NCBI GenBank assembly: GCA_022821585.1
Contig: JAJEDI010000050.1
Location: forward strand, 186,001-250,000
Length of the DNA: 64,000 nt
Direction: 5' to 3'
Source of the DNA: Caldilineaceae bacterium
GTDB taxonomy: Bacteria > Chloroflexota > Anaerolineae > Caldilineales > Caldilineaceae
Below the pieces are notes generated by a model. It had not been told where the DNA came from. It was given only the letters and a program-made list of their open reading frames with translations, and did not search any database. A program made the translations under genes and the position numbers. How positions within the stretch are numbered: position 1 is the stretch's first letter; each line of letters begins with the position of its first letter. This document shows positions 43,401-52,625 of this stretch, in pieces.

Positions 43401-45002
43401 ATGAGTTCACCTTTTGCCAACGGGTCCCGGCCCGCAGCGGCTCCCATGCCGAACAGGAACGGGAATGGCAGGGCCAAGTTGAACAAGGTTGAGTTGCTGA
43501 AGCTGAAAAAGAGTCCGCTCAGTTTAATCGAAGACATATACCGCTGGGCCGACGAAGGGTTCGATGCAGTTCCGCCGGAATACTACGACCTGTTCAAGTG
43601 GCACGGTTTCTTCTATCGCAAGCAGACGCCGGGCTTCTTCATGCTGCGAATGCGCATCTCGAACGGGATCGTCAGCTCGTCCCAACTGCGCGCAATCGCC
43701 GAACTTTCGCGTGACTATGGACGGGGCGTGGGCGACTTTACGACGCGGCAGAATATCCAACTGCGCTGGATCACCATCGAAGACATGCCGGCAATTATTG
43801 AGAAACTGCAATTGGTTGGCCTAGGCTCCGAGCAGACGGGAATGGACAATTTCCGCAATGTAACCGGCTGCCCAATGACCGGCCTGACGCACCATGAGAT
43901 GATTGAAACGCGGCAGCTCACCACGGCCACGGCACTATCTCTATTGGGGCCGGAGTTCGAAAACATTCCTCGCAAATTCAACATCTCGATCAACGGCTGC
44001 CGCCTGGATTGCACGCACGCGCAGAGCAACGACATCGGCTTAACGCCAGCCATGGGGCGCGTGGGAACCCGCCGTGTGCCTGGATTCAATGTCGTGGTTG
44101 GCGGACATATGGGAAGCAGGAACCCTCATCTTGCCCTCCCATTAGACCTTTTCGTGCGTCCTTCGCAAGCGACGGCTTTCTGCCGCGCTGTTCTTACCGT
44201 ATTTCGCGACAACGGAAACCGTGCAGTGCGGGGCAAGGCAAGACTTTGGTATCTGATCGACGAATGGGGCATCGACCGCTTCCGGGACGAAGTGACAAAA
44301 GCGTACGGGGAAAATCTGCCGTCGGCAGGTGCGTGCCAGCTTTACGGGGACCCAGACCCACTGGAACAGGACCATGTGGGCGTTCATCCGCAGATCCAGG
44401 ACGGACTGAGCTATGTTGGGATGGTGGTGCCAACGGGCCGAATCACAGCGGAGCAGCTCTTCGCGCTGGCCGGACTGGCGGACGAATATGGCAGCAGGGA
44501 GATACGGCTGACCAACGATCAGAACGTGATTATCCCCAATGTACCCAATAACAGAGTAAACGAACTGCTGGGAGAACCGCTGCTGGAGGCGTGGAGCCCC
44601 TCGCCCTCAGGTGTGATGCGGGGGCTGGTCACTTGCACGGGAATCGACCATTGCCACTTCGCTCTCAACGACACAAAGGGAATCTCGATGGCGATCGCGC
44701 GCAAGCTGGAGGAGCGATTGCCCGATCGTGACAAGGTGGTGCGTCTGAACGTGTCAGGGTGTGTTCACGCCTGCGGCCGCCACCGGTTGTCCGAAATCGG
44801 ACTGGAAGCCACCCGTCTGCGCCAGGAAGGCAGCGTGATCGACGGATTCAACATTTTTGAAGGCGGTTGTCTGGGTGAAGACGCGAGGCTGGGCGTCGAG
44901 ACCCACCGGAAGGCGACGATTGATGAGACTACCGATCTGCTGGCCGACGCTATCGCCAACCGTTACCAGTCTGACGTGGTCCCGGACGCGGTTCCAGCCT
45001 GA
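43401..45002 (+). CDS. nirA: Ferredoxin-dependent nitrite reductase (sulfite/nitrite reductase family)
   Basis: A 533-aa siroheme and [4Fe-4S] enzyme that reduces nitrite to ammonium with six electrons from ferredoxin; cytoplasmic. Two half-domains carry the ferrodoxin-like repeats. The cluster/siroheme Cys ligands are Cys-x5-Cys in TCTGIDHCHF and Cys-x3-Cys in SGCVHACGRH. Basic anion-binding residues lie around TTRQNIQLRW and NVTGCPMTG. Sulfite reductase is the alternative, but the neighbouring NarK and nitrate reductase genes favour nitrite. The ATG at 43401 follows a purine-rich AAAGGGGG; the frame opens upstream at 43299 without family sequence. Confidence 0.92.
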   Translation: MSSPFANGSRPAAAPMPNRNGNGRAKLNKVELLKLKKSPLSLIEDIYRWADEGFDAVPPEYYDLFKWHGFFYRKQTPGFFMLRMRISNGIVSSSQLRAIAELSRDYGRGVGDFTTRQNIQLRWITIEDMPAIIEKLQLVGLGSEQTGMDNFRNVTGCPMTGLTHHEMIETRQLTTATALSLLGPEFENIPRKFNISINGCRLDCTHAQSNDIGLTPAMGRVGTRRVPGFNVVVGGHMGSRNPHLALPLDLFVRPSQATAFCRAVLTVFRDNGNRAVRGKARLWYLIDEWGIDRFRDEVTKAYGENLPSAGACQLYGDPDPLEQDHVGVHPQIQDGLSYVGMVVPTGRITAEQLFALAGLADEYGSREIRLTNDQNVIIPNVPNNRVNELLGEPLLEAWSPSPSGVMRGLVTCTGIDHCHFALNDTKGISMAIARKLEERLPDRDKVVRLNVSGCVHACGRHRLSEIGLEATRLRQEGSVIDGFNIFEGGCLGEDARLGVETHRKATIDETTDLLADAIANRYQSDVVPDAVPA

Positions 45003-45037
45003 TACTTCCTTCGACTTTCGCCAAAAGGAAATTCCCA

Positions 45038-46387
45038 GTGGACTTTAAGAATAAAGCTACGAGGATCGACCTGTTCAGCTTCAGCACACCTCAGATGCGA
45101 ACATTCCATGTCACATGGTTTGCTTTCTTCCTTTGTTTCTTTGGCTGGTTCGGCATTGTGCCGTTGATGAAAGGGGACAGCGGGGTCATCGCAACAGTTG
45201 GTCTCAGCCCCGCCCAGGTGGGTAACTCGGTCATTGCTGCTGTTTCGCTGACAATCATCACGCGTCTTATCATCGGCCCCATGTGTACCCGTTTTGGCTC
45301 GCGCAAGGTGTACACGTGCCTGTTGCTGATGGGATCGCTGCCGGTCATGGGTATCGGCCTGGCCCAGACACCGAACCAGTTCATTTTTGCACGGGCATTG
45401 ATCGGCACGATCGGGGCTTCCTTCGTCATAACCCAGTACCACACAAGCGTAATGTTTGCTCCCAATGTTGTGGGTGCGGCCAATGCGACAACGGCAGGCT
45501 GGGGCAATCTGGGCGGCGGCGTCAACCAGGCGGTGATGCCGCTTCTCCTGGCAGCTGCCCTGACCTTTGTGCCCGCGGCACTGGGCTGGCGGTTGGCGAT
45601 GGTGGCTCCGGGGGTTGCCATGCTCTTAACGGCCGCAGCCTACTGGTTCCTGACCCAGGATGCACCGGATGGCAACTATTCTGAATTGCGGGCACGCGGT
45701 GAAATGCCGGCGGCGGCGGATACAAGCGGCACGTTTATGGAGGCCATCAAAGACTCGCGCGTGATCGCACTCTTCTTTATCTATGCGGCCTGTTTTGGCA
45801 TTGAGCTCACCATAAACGGCACGGCAGCCCTCTACTTTTTCAATCGTTTTGAACTGAACCTTGCAACGGCCGGGCTCGTTGCCAGCCTTTTTGGTCTGAT
45901 GAACCTGTTTGCACGGTCCATGGGCGGTGTTTTCAGCGATTTCATTAACCGCGGTAGCGGACTGAAGGGGCGGACGCAGTTTCTATTTTTATGCCTCCTC
46001 CTGGAGGGGGTCGCTCTGGTCCTGTTTGCCAACATGGGGGCGTTGGCGCTGGCAATTCCTGCCCTGATAGTCTTCAGTCTCTTTGTGCAGATGTCGGAGG
46101 GGGCAACCTTCGCGATCGTTCCCTACATCAACAAGCGCGCAATGGGGGCGATTGCGGGCATTGTCGGGGCTGGCGGGAATTTCGGTGCGATGCTGGCAGG
46201 GTTTCTGTTTCGTCGGGAAGCAGAGTTGTATGGCCAGTCCTACATGATCCTGGGCATTCTGGTGGCGGTATGCGCCTTCATGGCGTTGATGGTTCGTTTC
46301 TCAGAGAAAGAGGAGAAGGATGCTGCTGAAGAGACCGCCGCCCGTCTGGCCGCTGCCGGCGAGTCGGTCCTGACGGGCGCCAACTAG
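45038..46387 (+). CDS. narK: NarK/NrtP-family nitrate/nitrite transporter
   Basis: A 449-aa, 12-helix major facilitator carrying nitrate inward and/or nitrite outward. The nitrate signature appears as AGWGNLGGGVNQAVMP near residues 152-167 and its second half as GAGGNFGAMLAGF near 377-389. Conserved membrane Arg residues that bind nitrate lie near RLIIGPMCTRFGSR in helix 2. The start is GTG with AAGGA about 9 nt upstream. It lies 35 nt after nirA and 58 nt before the nitrate reductase start, so one transcript is likely. Confidence 0.93.
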   Translation: MDFKNKATRIDLFSFSTPQMRTFHVTWFAFFLCFFGWFGIVPLMKGDSGVIATVGLSPAQVGNSVIAAVSLTIITRLIIGPMCTRFGSRKVYTCLLLMGSLPVMGIGLAQTPNQFIFARALIGTIGASFVITQYHTSVMFAPNVVGAANATTAGWGNLGGGVNQAVMPLLLAAALTFVPAALGWRLAMVAPGVAMLLTAAAYWFLTQDAPDGNYSELRARGEMPAAADTSGTFMEAIKDSRVIALFFIYAACFGIELTINGTAALYFFNRFELNLATAGLVASLFGLMNLFARSMGGVFSDFINRGSGLKGRTQFLFLCLLLEGVALVLFANMGALALAIPALIVFSLFVQMSEGATFAIVPYINKRAMGAIAGIVGAGGNFGAMLAGFLFRREAELYGQSYMILGILVAVCAFMALMVRFSEKEEKDAAEETAARLAAAGESVLTGAN

Positions 46388-46445
46388 ACGGGTCCCTGGG
46401 CTTGGCTTGGCGGACCGAAGACAACCGGCAGAGAGGATCAGGCTC

Positions 46446-48818
46446 GTGAATCGCGACACAATGGGAGCGACACAGGACAGGATGAAATCGAGAGAACGCT
46501 CGCGTGGCATTGGAACAGGCAAAGGGCAGATTGATCAATGGCATGACACGTTCTGCCCTTACTGCGGAGTCGGATGCGGACTGAGAGTCGGCATTGGCGA
46601 TGGAAGGGTTGCCAAGGTGCGCGGCAATCCCGATCATCCTTCTTCACTGGGAGATCTGTGCCTGAAGCCGATCCACCTGCCCAGTGCGCTGGATACTCCG
46701 GACCGAATTCGGGAACCACTTATCCGGGTGAACGGTACGAGGAGAAAGTCACGTTCCGCGGAGGATGGCATGCGGAGCGTGACCTGGGAGGAGGCGACTG
46801 AACACATTGCAGCCGAATTCAAGCGTATCGTCGAGGAACACGGCCCGGATGCGGTTGCATTCTACGGGTCCGGCCAGTTCACGACGGAGGACTATTATGT
46901 CGCAAACAAGCTGCTTAAGGGGTTCATCGGCACCAACAACTTCGATGCCAACTCACGGCTGTGCATGGCCTCGGCGGTGGCTGGGTACGTTTCGGCCCTC
47001 GGCTCGGACGGGCCGCCGCCCGCCTATGAAGATATCGACCATGCAGACTGTTTCTTCCTGATCGGCAGCAACATGGCCGACTGCCATCCGGTCCTGTTCA
47101 ATCGCATCAAACGGCGGAAGAAGCGGGACCCAGAAAACGTGAAGGTAATCGTTGTCGATCCCAGAGAGACGAGTACGGCGGCTATCGCCGATCTCTTTCT
47201 GCCGCTTCGACCCGGCTCCGACGTGGTGCTTCTGAACGGTATGATGAGGCTCCTTTCTGACACGGGGAAGATCGACCGCGAATTTGTAGACGAACACACG
47301 AACGGCTTTGAAGAGTTGATGCAAGCCAGCAGCCATGTATCGACCGCGGCAGCCGCCAAGGTGTGCGGCATCTCCGAGAGCGACTTGATCCAGGCCGCGC
47401 GCATCTTTGGTGGAGCGAACGGCGTTCTGTCTTTCTGGAGCATGGGGCTGAATCAGAGCGTGAACGGCGTGGCCAAGAACCAGGCGGTGATCAATCTGCA
47501 TCTGGCAACCGGTCAGATTGGCAGGCCGGGCAGCGGGCCCTTTTCCCTGACCGGTCAGCCCAATGCTATGGGAGGGCGCGAAGTCGGGGGTCTTTCCCAT
47601 CTGTTGCCGGGCTACCGCACAGTTACAAACGCTGTCCACCGCCAGGAGGTTGAGCAGTTCTGGGGGATTCCTGAAGGTCGGATTGCCGAAAGGCCCGGAC
47701 TGGCTGCCGTAGATATGTTTGAGGCCGCGGCCCGGGGCGAAATAAAGGCGATGTGGATCATGTGCACCAATCCGGTCGTATCGATGCCCAACATAGACGT
47801 AGTTGAAAGGGCCATGGAGAGGCTCGAACTGCTTGTCGTTACCGACGCTTATCACCCGACCGACACCACGCAGTACGCCCACGTTCTGCTGCCGGCGGCG
47901 CAGTGGTCGGAACGGGATGGGGTGATGACAAATTCGGAGAGGCGCATCACCTATTTGCCCCGCATGGTGGACCCGGTCGGTCAGGCCAAGCCGGACTGGC
48001 AGATCCTCGCCGGAGTCGGCGCGGCCATGGGTTTTGCACATGCCTTCTCATACGAATCGGCGGGGCAGGTCTTTGACGAGTTTACCCAGTTGACAAGAGG
48101 TCGAGTCTGCGACTACAGCGGGGTCAGCGTACGCAGACTGCAGTCAGAGGGTCCACTGCAATGGCCCGTTCCTCATGATGATCATCCAGGCACAGTGAGA
48201 CTGTATTCCGGCTTGCACATTGACCCCTACCCGAAGTCTGACAACAAGCAGTTCAGCAGAGACGAATCGCCTACCGGGACAACGACGAGTGCGGGGACGG
48301 AGGGAGGCGCGACAGTGTTCGCAACTGCAGATGGCAAGGCAACATTTCATACGCCGGTGTTTGTGCCTCCAGCCGAACTGCCGAACAGGAAGTACCCACT
48401 GCTTCTGACCACAGGCCGTTTACGTAATCAGTGGCATACCATGACCCGAACAGGCAAGTCGGACAGCCTTCTGAAGGGTGCCCGCCAGCCCTATCTGGAG
48501 ATCCATCCCGTTGATGCTGTGCGGCGGCAGATTGAGAGCGGGGATGTGGTCGAGATACGTTCGCGCAGAGGCCGGGTCTGGGCCGAGGCGCGCGTAACGG
48601 AGAAGATCCGGGAGGGGGCCTGTTTCATGCCCTTTCACTGGGGACGCCTGGCGGGCCCGTACAGCGCCGCCAACAATGTGACCCTGGCAGAGGTGGACCC
48701 AGTTTCAAAGGAGCCTGAACTCAAAGCGTGTGCGGTCGAAGTGCGGCTGCGGCCGGGGTATGAGGCCATCCGGGCTTCGAAACTGTTTCAGCGGTTGACC
48801 GAGGCGGTGAAAAAGTAG
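46446..48818 (+). CDS. Assimilatory nitrate reductase, molybdopterin catalytic subunit (NarB/NasA-like)
   Basis: A 790-aa bis-MGD enzyme reducing nitrate to nitrite in the cytoplasm. The N-terminal [4Fe-4S] site is CPYCGVGCG followed by DLCLKP. The molybdenum ligand is probably the Cys in SRLCMASAV near residue 165, as in NarB/NapA. Cofactor-binding blocks include FLIGSNMADCHP, GRPGSGPFSLTGQPNAMGGREVGG and the C-terminal LLTTGRLRNQWHTMTR. There is no FAD or NADH domain, so ferredoxin or flavodoxin is the likely donor. I chose the GTG at 46446, with GAGAGGA 8 nt upstream; a TTG at 46407 and ATG at 46461 are alternatives. A formate dehydrogenase-like role is the main alternative, but context argues against it. 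Confidence 0.9.
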   Translation: MNRDTMGATQDRMKSRERSRGIGTGKGQIDQWHDTFCPYCGVGCGLRVGIGDGRVAKVRGNPDHPSSLGDLCLKPIHLPSALDTPDRIREPLIRVNGTRRKSRSAEDGMRSVTWEEATEHIAAEFKRIVEEHGPDAVAFYGSGQFTTEDYYVANKLLKGFIGTNNFDANSRLCMASAVAGYVSALGSDGPPPAYEDIDHADCFFLIGSNMADCHPVLFNRIKRRKKRDPENVKVIVVDPRETSTAAIADLFLPLRPGSDVVLLNGMMRLLSDTGKIDREFVDEHTNGFEELMQASSHVSTAAAAKVCGISESDLIQAARIFGGANGVLSFWSMGLNQSVNGVAKNQAVINLHLATGQIGRPGSGPFSLTGQPNAMGGREVGGLSHLLPGYRTVTNAVHRQEVEQFWGIPEGRIAERPGLAAVDMFEAAARGEIKAMWIMCTNPVVSMPNIDVVERAMERLELLVVTDAYHPTDTTQYAHVLLPAAQWSERDGVMTNSERRITYLPRMVDPVGQAKPDWQILAGVGAAMGFAHAFSYESAGQVFDEFTQLTRGRVCDYSGVSVRRLQSEGPLQWPVPHDDHPGTVRLYSGLHIDPYPKSDNKQFSRDESPTGTTTSAGTEGGATVFATADGKATFHTPVFVPPAELPNRKYPLLLTTGRLRNQWHTMTRTGKSDSLLKGARQPYLEIHPVDAVRRQIESGDVVEIRSRRGRVWAEARVTEKIREGACFMPFHWGRLAGPYSAANNVTLAEVDPVSKEPELKACAVEVRLRPGYEAIRASKLFQRLTEAVKK

Positions 48819-48899
48819 ATGGTCTTGGCAGCCGGGGCGCATACCGCAAGAGTCGGCCCTCGCTGCAGGGGTGTCGACATGGAAAGATGAAAGAGGCCG

Positions 48900-49676
48900 T
48901 CATCCAGGTTTTTCCGCCTCTATGAGATAGTTCCGTGCTTCGAATACGAGGTCTCCCTGTGTCTCAAGCTGCTTCTGCAGAGACAACAGATTGTCGGTAT
49001 GCGATGCAGTGGTGAAGCCCGGAACCAGCCAAGGTACCGCCTTCAGATAGTAGACAATTGCCCCAACGTCGGTAAACACCAGCCTGCCCGACCATTCCTG
49101 CAGGTCAACAACCTCGAATCCTGCAGCATGCAGCCGCGGCACATAGTTCTGCGGCGTAGCATCGGGCCACTGCGGGGTCGCGTCGAATGCGGCGAGCAGA
49201 TCCTGAGCCCACAGCCCGTGCACCTGCCGGGTAAGCAGGCGGCCCCCTTGGGCCAGAATCCGAGCAATCTCGTCAACGTGAAGCGCCGCATGCCGGTTCA
49301 GCACAAGGGCAAACTCACTGTCCCCGAAGGGCATCGGGCTGTACTCGTCATTGTTCAGTTGGACGACGCGCACGCCGTGCGGCTCAAGCCGCTGACGAGC
49401 CAACTCAAGGTTGGGGGGATAGCCTTCGGTCACCACTACTACGTCTGGCCAACTGTCCTTCATTGAAAGAAGACGCTCGCCACCGCCGGTTGCGATGTCA
49501 AGAAGCGAAGATGACGTGCGCATTAGCGTGCATGCGCGGGTGGTATAGGACCAGGACGGCTGTTCCAGGAGCATTCGTCCTTCAAGGTACGAAAAGTCCC
49601 AGCCTACAAAGGGCTTCTCTTCTTCTGCCTTCCAGCCTTCGATCAGTTTTTCTTCGTGTGGAGAGAGAGTGCCCAT
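48900..49676 (-). CDS. Class I SAM-dependent methyltransferase
   Basis: A 258-aa protein with Rossmann methyltransferase motif I at LLDIATGGGERLL (residues 58-70), an acidic motif II region (VVVTEGYPPNLELAR) and the FALVLNRHAALHVDEIARIL block near 122-141 typical of small-molecule or Methyltransf_11 enzymes. The substrate is unknown. It is the second gene of a leftward pair, 5 nt after DUF2905. Confidence 0.88.
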   Translation of the reverse strand: MGTLSPHEEKLIEGWKAEEEKPFVGWDFSYLEGRMLLEQPSWSYTTRACTLMRTSSSLLDIATGGGERLLSMKDSWPDVVVVTEGYPPNLELARQRLEPHGVRVVQLNNDEYSPMPFGDSEFALVLNRHAALHVDEIARILAQGGRLLTRQVHGLWAQDLLAAFDATPQWPDATPQNYVPRLHAAGFEVVDLQEWSGRLVFTDVGAIVYYLKAVPWLVPGFTTASHTDNLLSLQKQLETQGDLVFEARNYLIEAEKPG

Positions 49677-49681
49677 CGTGG

Positions 49682-49888
49682 TCAGCGATTCAGGAGATTC
49701 AGCAGCAAGGTCAGGGCGAGGCTAACGAGAATCATAGAGGTGATCGGAATGAAGATACTGACCGACTCCTTTTTGATATTGATGTCTCCCGGCAGTTTTC
49801 CAAACCAGCCTAACAGCCAGGGCGCAAACTGGAGCGCTGCCCCTATCACGAGAAGGACTGCTCCCAGAATAATGAACCACTTTGCCAT
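49682..49888 (-). CDS. DUF2905 small membrane protein
   Basis: A 68-aa protein with two membrane helices (residues 4-24 and 45-65) joined by the conserved FGKLPGDINIKKESVSIFIP loop that defines DUF2905. Function is unknown; the family is widespread in Gram-positive and Chloroflexota genomes. It is preceded by a TGn-extended TATAAT promoter and followed directly by the methyltransferase gene. Confidence 0.93.
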   Translation of the reverse strand: MAKWFIILGAVLLVIGAALQFAPWLLGWFGKLPGDINIKKESVSIFIPITSMILVSLALTLLLNLLNR

Positions 49889-50335
49889 TGTTCTCGCTCT
49901 TCCTGTGAGGCCGGACCGGGGCCGACTCGGAGTCGTCCACGGTCATTATAGCAGAAGGGCCAGCGGAGAATCACCGCGATGATCTGACGAACCGACGACC
50001 GAGGAGAAGGCGTCTCCAGAGCTACTTATTTTGTCTTGGGTTGGTTCGGATTTGCCACTGCAGGCGGCTGCAGCAGAACTGGAACCCATTTCGTAGCCGG
50101 ATCGTATGTATATTACCCAGTTCGCTTTTCGGCGTACGGGGGGACGGTCGGTATCGTTGCACCAACCGCCTCCAGTGTAAATGGCTGAATTGTCGTAGAA
50201 AGTTCTTCCGGTTTCTTCACCTTCCGTACAGGTGTATTCTCTTGACTTCAACCCTGAATCGGTGCAGAATTTCATTATTGGGGCAGGCAGGTTGTCGATG
50301 GATTTATCCAGCCCCTATTCATACAGGACTGACAC
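49889..50335. other. Divergent intergenic region between DUF2905 and the LysM/PA14 gene
   Basis: About 450 bases. A 109-codon frame on the minus strand (49946-50275) has patches of protein-like sequence but no ribosome site, no recognised family, and it runs into the DUF2905 promoter, so it is not called. No tRNA or terminator was seen. Confidence 0.4.
49945..49953 (-). promoter_or_regulatory. Extended -10 promoter of the DUF2905-methyltransferase pair
   Basis: On the minus strand TGCTATAAT gives a perfect TATAAT with TGn extension, about 57 nt before the DUF2905 ATG. A weak TGATTC is the only -35-like element. Confidence 0.6.
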
Positions 50336-52540
50336 ATGTATTCAGAATTGCGTCCCTTCCACAGGATTCGAGGCTGGCAAGGCTTGTTCGTCGCGGCGGC
50401 TTTGCTCTTGTCTTTGCTTTCTCAGAGCGCTGTTGCAGGCACGACCGATGTCATGGAGCACGGGGGGCACGAATCGGACTGCGCGAGCTTTCACACGGTT
50501 ACAGCCGGAGAAACGCTTACCGGCATATCGGTAAGCACGGGGGTCTCGCTTTCGGCCCTTGCTCAAGTCAACCATCTCTCCGTTACCGACCAGGTATTGA
50601 TCGGCCAGGAGCTTTGTATTCCACACGTTATCGGTGCGGCTTCGCCCGTGGCGCCTGCCGCGCCGGCCCCCACGCAGCGGGCGGGCACATCCGCCAGCTG
50701 GACCGGTAAGTACTACAACAATCAGAACCTCAGCGGCGACCCGGTTCTGACAAGACAGGATGCGGTCATTGATTTCGACTGGGATTCCGGCAGCCCGGAT
50801 ACGAGCGTTACCAACGACAGTTTCAGCGTGACCTGGACGGCAAGCGTAACTTTTGAGACGGGGACCTACCGGTTCACGGCTGTTGCCGACGACGGCGTGC
50901 GCGTCTATGTGGACGACACTCTCGTGTTGGAGGACTGGAACGTTCACCCGGCAACGACCACGGTTCAAGACACTGAACTCACGGCGGGAAGTCACACGGT
51001 TAAGGTCGAATACTTCGAGGCCAGCGGCGAGGCATCGATTTCGATTTCGTGGGAGAAGCAGGTAGCGGAAACGCCCGACTGCACAATACAGCCTCATAGC
51101 AGCCTGAGTTCATTCTGGACGCATTCATCGCTAGGTTGTGCGAGTGCGGAGGCTTCGACGATTTGGGCTGCCTGGCAGCCGTTTGAGGGCGGCAACATGA
51201 TCTGGCGGCAGACTGAGGATGCTGTGTATGTCTATGCGAATGATGGCGACTGGACGCGTTTTGAGGACAATTGGAATGAACAGGCACTCAGCAACAATCG
51301 GGGCACGCCGGCAACCGGTCTACAGTCACCTGTACGGGGATTCGGCTATTTGTGGGAAACGAATGACACCGTCTTTAACGATTTGGGTTGGGCCACGGGC
51401 GGCGAGAAAGGCTTCTGCGCCCGGATCCAGCGGTTCGAGAGAGGCATTCTGCTCATCGGCGATACAGTACAAACGTGTCACGAGAACTCACATAACTTCG
51501 CTTCAGAGACAGTTTTTGCCAAGAACGCCCTTCAGGCTTTGACAGGTGGAACGTGGAAATTCGTCTGCAGTACAGAGACTCACGGCGTATTGGAGCCCTT
51601 CTGGGATCAAGGTGAGCTTGGTTGTCCGGCCTCTGCGGGCCAGACCCTGTGGTCGGCCTGGCAAACGTTCGAGACAGGATACATGTTGTGGCGGCAGGAT
51701 GAAGATGCAGTGTTTGTGTTTACTGACGAGGAGGCGTGGACTCGATTCTCGGATGACTGGGATAGCCAGACATATACGTCGACCCGAGGGACAGTCCCCG
51801 ATGGCATGCACGAGCCTGTTCGGGGCTTTGGCTATCTGTGGGCAACGAACGACGATGTCCATGCGGACCTGGGCTGGGCAACGGATGTAGAGAAGGGTGC
51901 CTGCATGCTGACGCAGGCGTTCGATAACGGCACATTGTTTGCCGGCGATACCGTCCAATCCTGCTTTGAAAGCTCGACAAACCTGGTGTCGGAGACCGTG
52001 TTGGGCTCCAGTACCATTCAGGCGCTGGACGGGGGCAGCTGGGAGTTCGTGTGTGAAGTCGAAGTGCACGGGAAACTGGAGCATCTGTGGGACTATGACA
52101 GCTATGGATGTCCCGAGGCAGAGGGCGGTATTCTGTGGTCGTCATGGCAGCCGTTCCAGACCGGCCACATGATCTGGCGGGAAAACGATGATGCCGTGTT
52201 TGTATTTGTCAACGGCAGTTCCTGGGACCGACATGATGATGACTGGGACGACCAGAGCTATACGTCAGTCCGGGGCACGCCTCCTGAAGGTTTCCAGGCT
52301 CCTGTGCGAGGATTCGGTTACCTGTGGGAGAACAGTGACGATATCTATGGCGACCTCGGCTGGGCGACGGCAGGGGAGAGAGGTTTCTGCGCGGTGTTCC
52401 AGGCGTATGCAGATGGCTTTCTTATGGTGAGCGATCAAGTAGCTTCATGTAAAGAGGGACACAGTAACTCTGCGACGGAGATCGACTTTGCTCTCCATTC
52501 TCTGAGCGCTCTTGATGATGGTACCTGGACGCTGAGGTAA
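50336..52540 (+). CDS. Secreted LysM-PA14 protein with three 162-residue repeats
   Basis: A 734-aa exported protein. Residues 1-35 form a signal peptide (cleavage near SAVAG). A LysM domain at about 51-96 (HTVTAGETLTGIS ... IGQELCIP) should bind peptidoglycan or chitin. A PA14 domain at about 121-240 (GKYYNNQNLSG ... FTAVADDGVRVYVDD) usually binds carbohydrate. Residues 249-734 are three repeats of exactly 162 residues, with no family I recognise. Each has four Cys at fixed positions (249/268/361/381, 411/430/523/543, 573/592/685/705) and the motif PVRGFGYLW followed by DLGWAT. It is most likely a cell-surface or wall-binding protein. It ends at a strong terminator. Confidence 0.9.
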   Translation: MYSELRPFHRIRGWQGLFVAAALLLSLLSQSAVAGTTDVMEHGGHESDCASFHTVTAGETLTGISVSTGVSLSALAQVNHLSVTDQVLIGQELCIPHVIGAASPVAPAAPAPTQRAGTSASWTGKYYNNQNLSGDPVLTRQDAVIDFDWDSGSPDTSVTNDSFSVTWTASVTFETGTYRFTAVADDGVRVYVDDTLVLEDWNVHPATTTVQDTELTAGSHTVKVEYFEASGEASISISWEKQVAETPDCTIQPHSSLSSFWTHSSLGCASAEASTIWAAWQPFEGGNMIWRQTEDAVYVYANDGDWTRFEDNWNEQALSNNRGTPATGLQSPVRGFGYLWETNDTVFNDLGWATGGEKGFCARIQRFERGILLIGDTVQTCHENSHNFASETVFAKNALQALTGGTWKFVCSTETHGVLEPFWDQGELGCPASAGQTLWSAWQTFETGYMLWRQDEDAVFVFTDEEAWTRFSDDWDSQTYTSTRGTVPDGMHEPVRGFGYLWATNDDVHADLGWATDVEKGACMLTQAFDNGTLFAGDTVQSCFESSTNLVSETVLGSSTIQALDGGSWEFVCEVEVHGKLEHLWDYDSYGCPEAEGGILWSSWQPFQTGHMIWRENDDAVFVFVNGSSWDRHDDDWDDQSYTSVRGTPPEGFQAPVRGFGYLWENSDDIYGDLGWATAGERGFCAVFQAYADGFLMVSDQVASCKEGHSNSATEIDFALHSLSALDDGTWTLR
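51080..52537 (+). repeat. Three tandem 486-bp coding repeats
   Basis: Units at 51080-51565, 51566-52051 and 52052-52537 encode residues 249-410, 411-572 and 573-734. They align without gaps in protein, with all four Cys at identical offsets, but are diverged in DNA, so the duplication is old and maintained by selection. Confidence 0.88.
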
Positions 52541-52557
52541 GAGGGTTTAGCTTTCGG

Positions 52558-52592
52558 GGAGGGGGTCGAACAGAAAGGCTCCCTCCTTTTTT
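52558..52592 (+). terminator. Terminator of the LysM/PA14 gene
   Basis: GGAGGG (52558-52563) pairs with CCCTCC (52581-52586), extendable by two pairs, followed by TTTTTT. Confidence 0.8.
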
Positions 52593-52625
52593 GCGGTTGT
52601 CTCTTCGCTGCCTGGCGGCGGTCAG

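Noticed and set aside
49946..50275. 109-codon minus-strand frame upstream of DUF2905
   Set aside because: No ribosome site or recognised domain, and it ends in the DUF2905 promoter.
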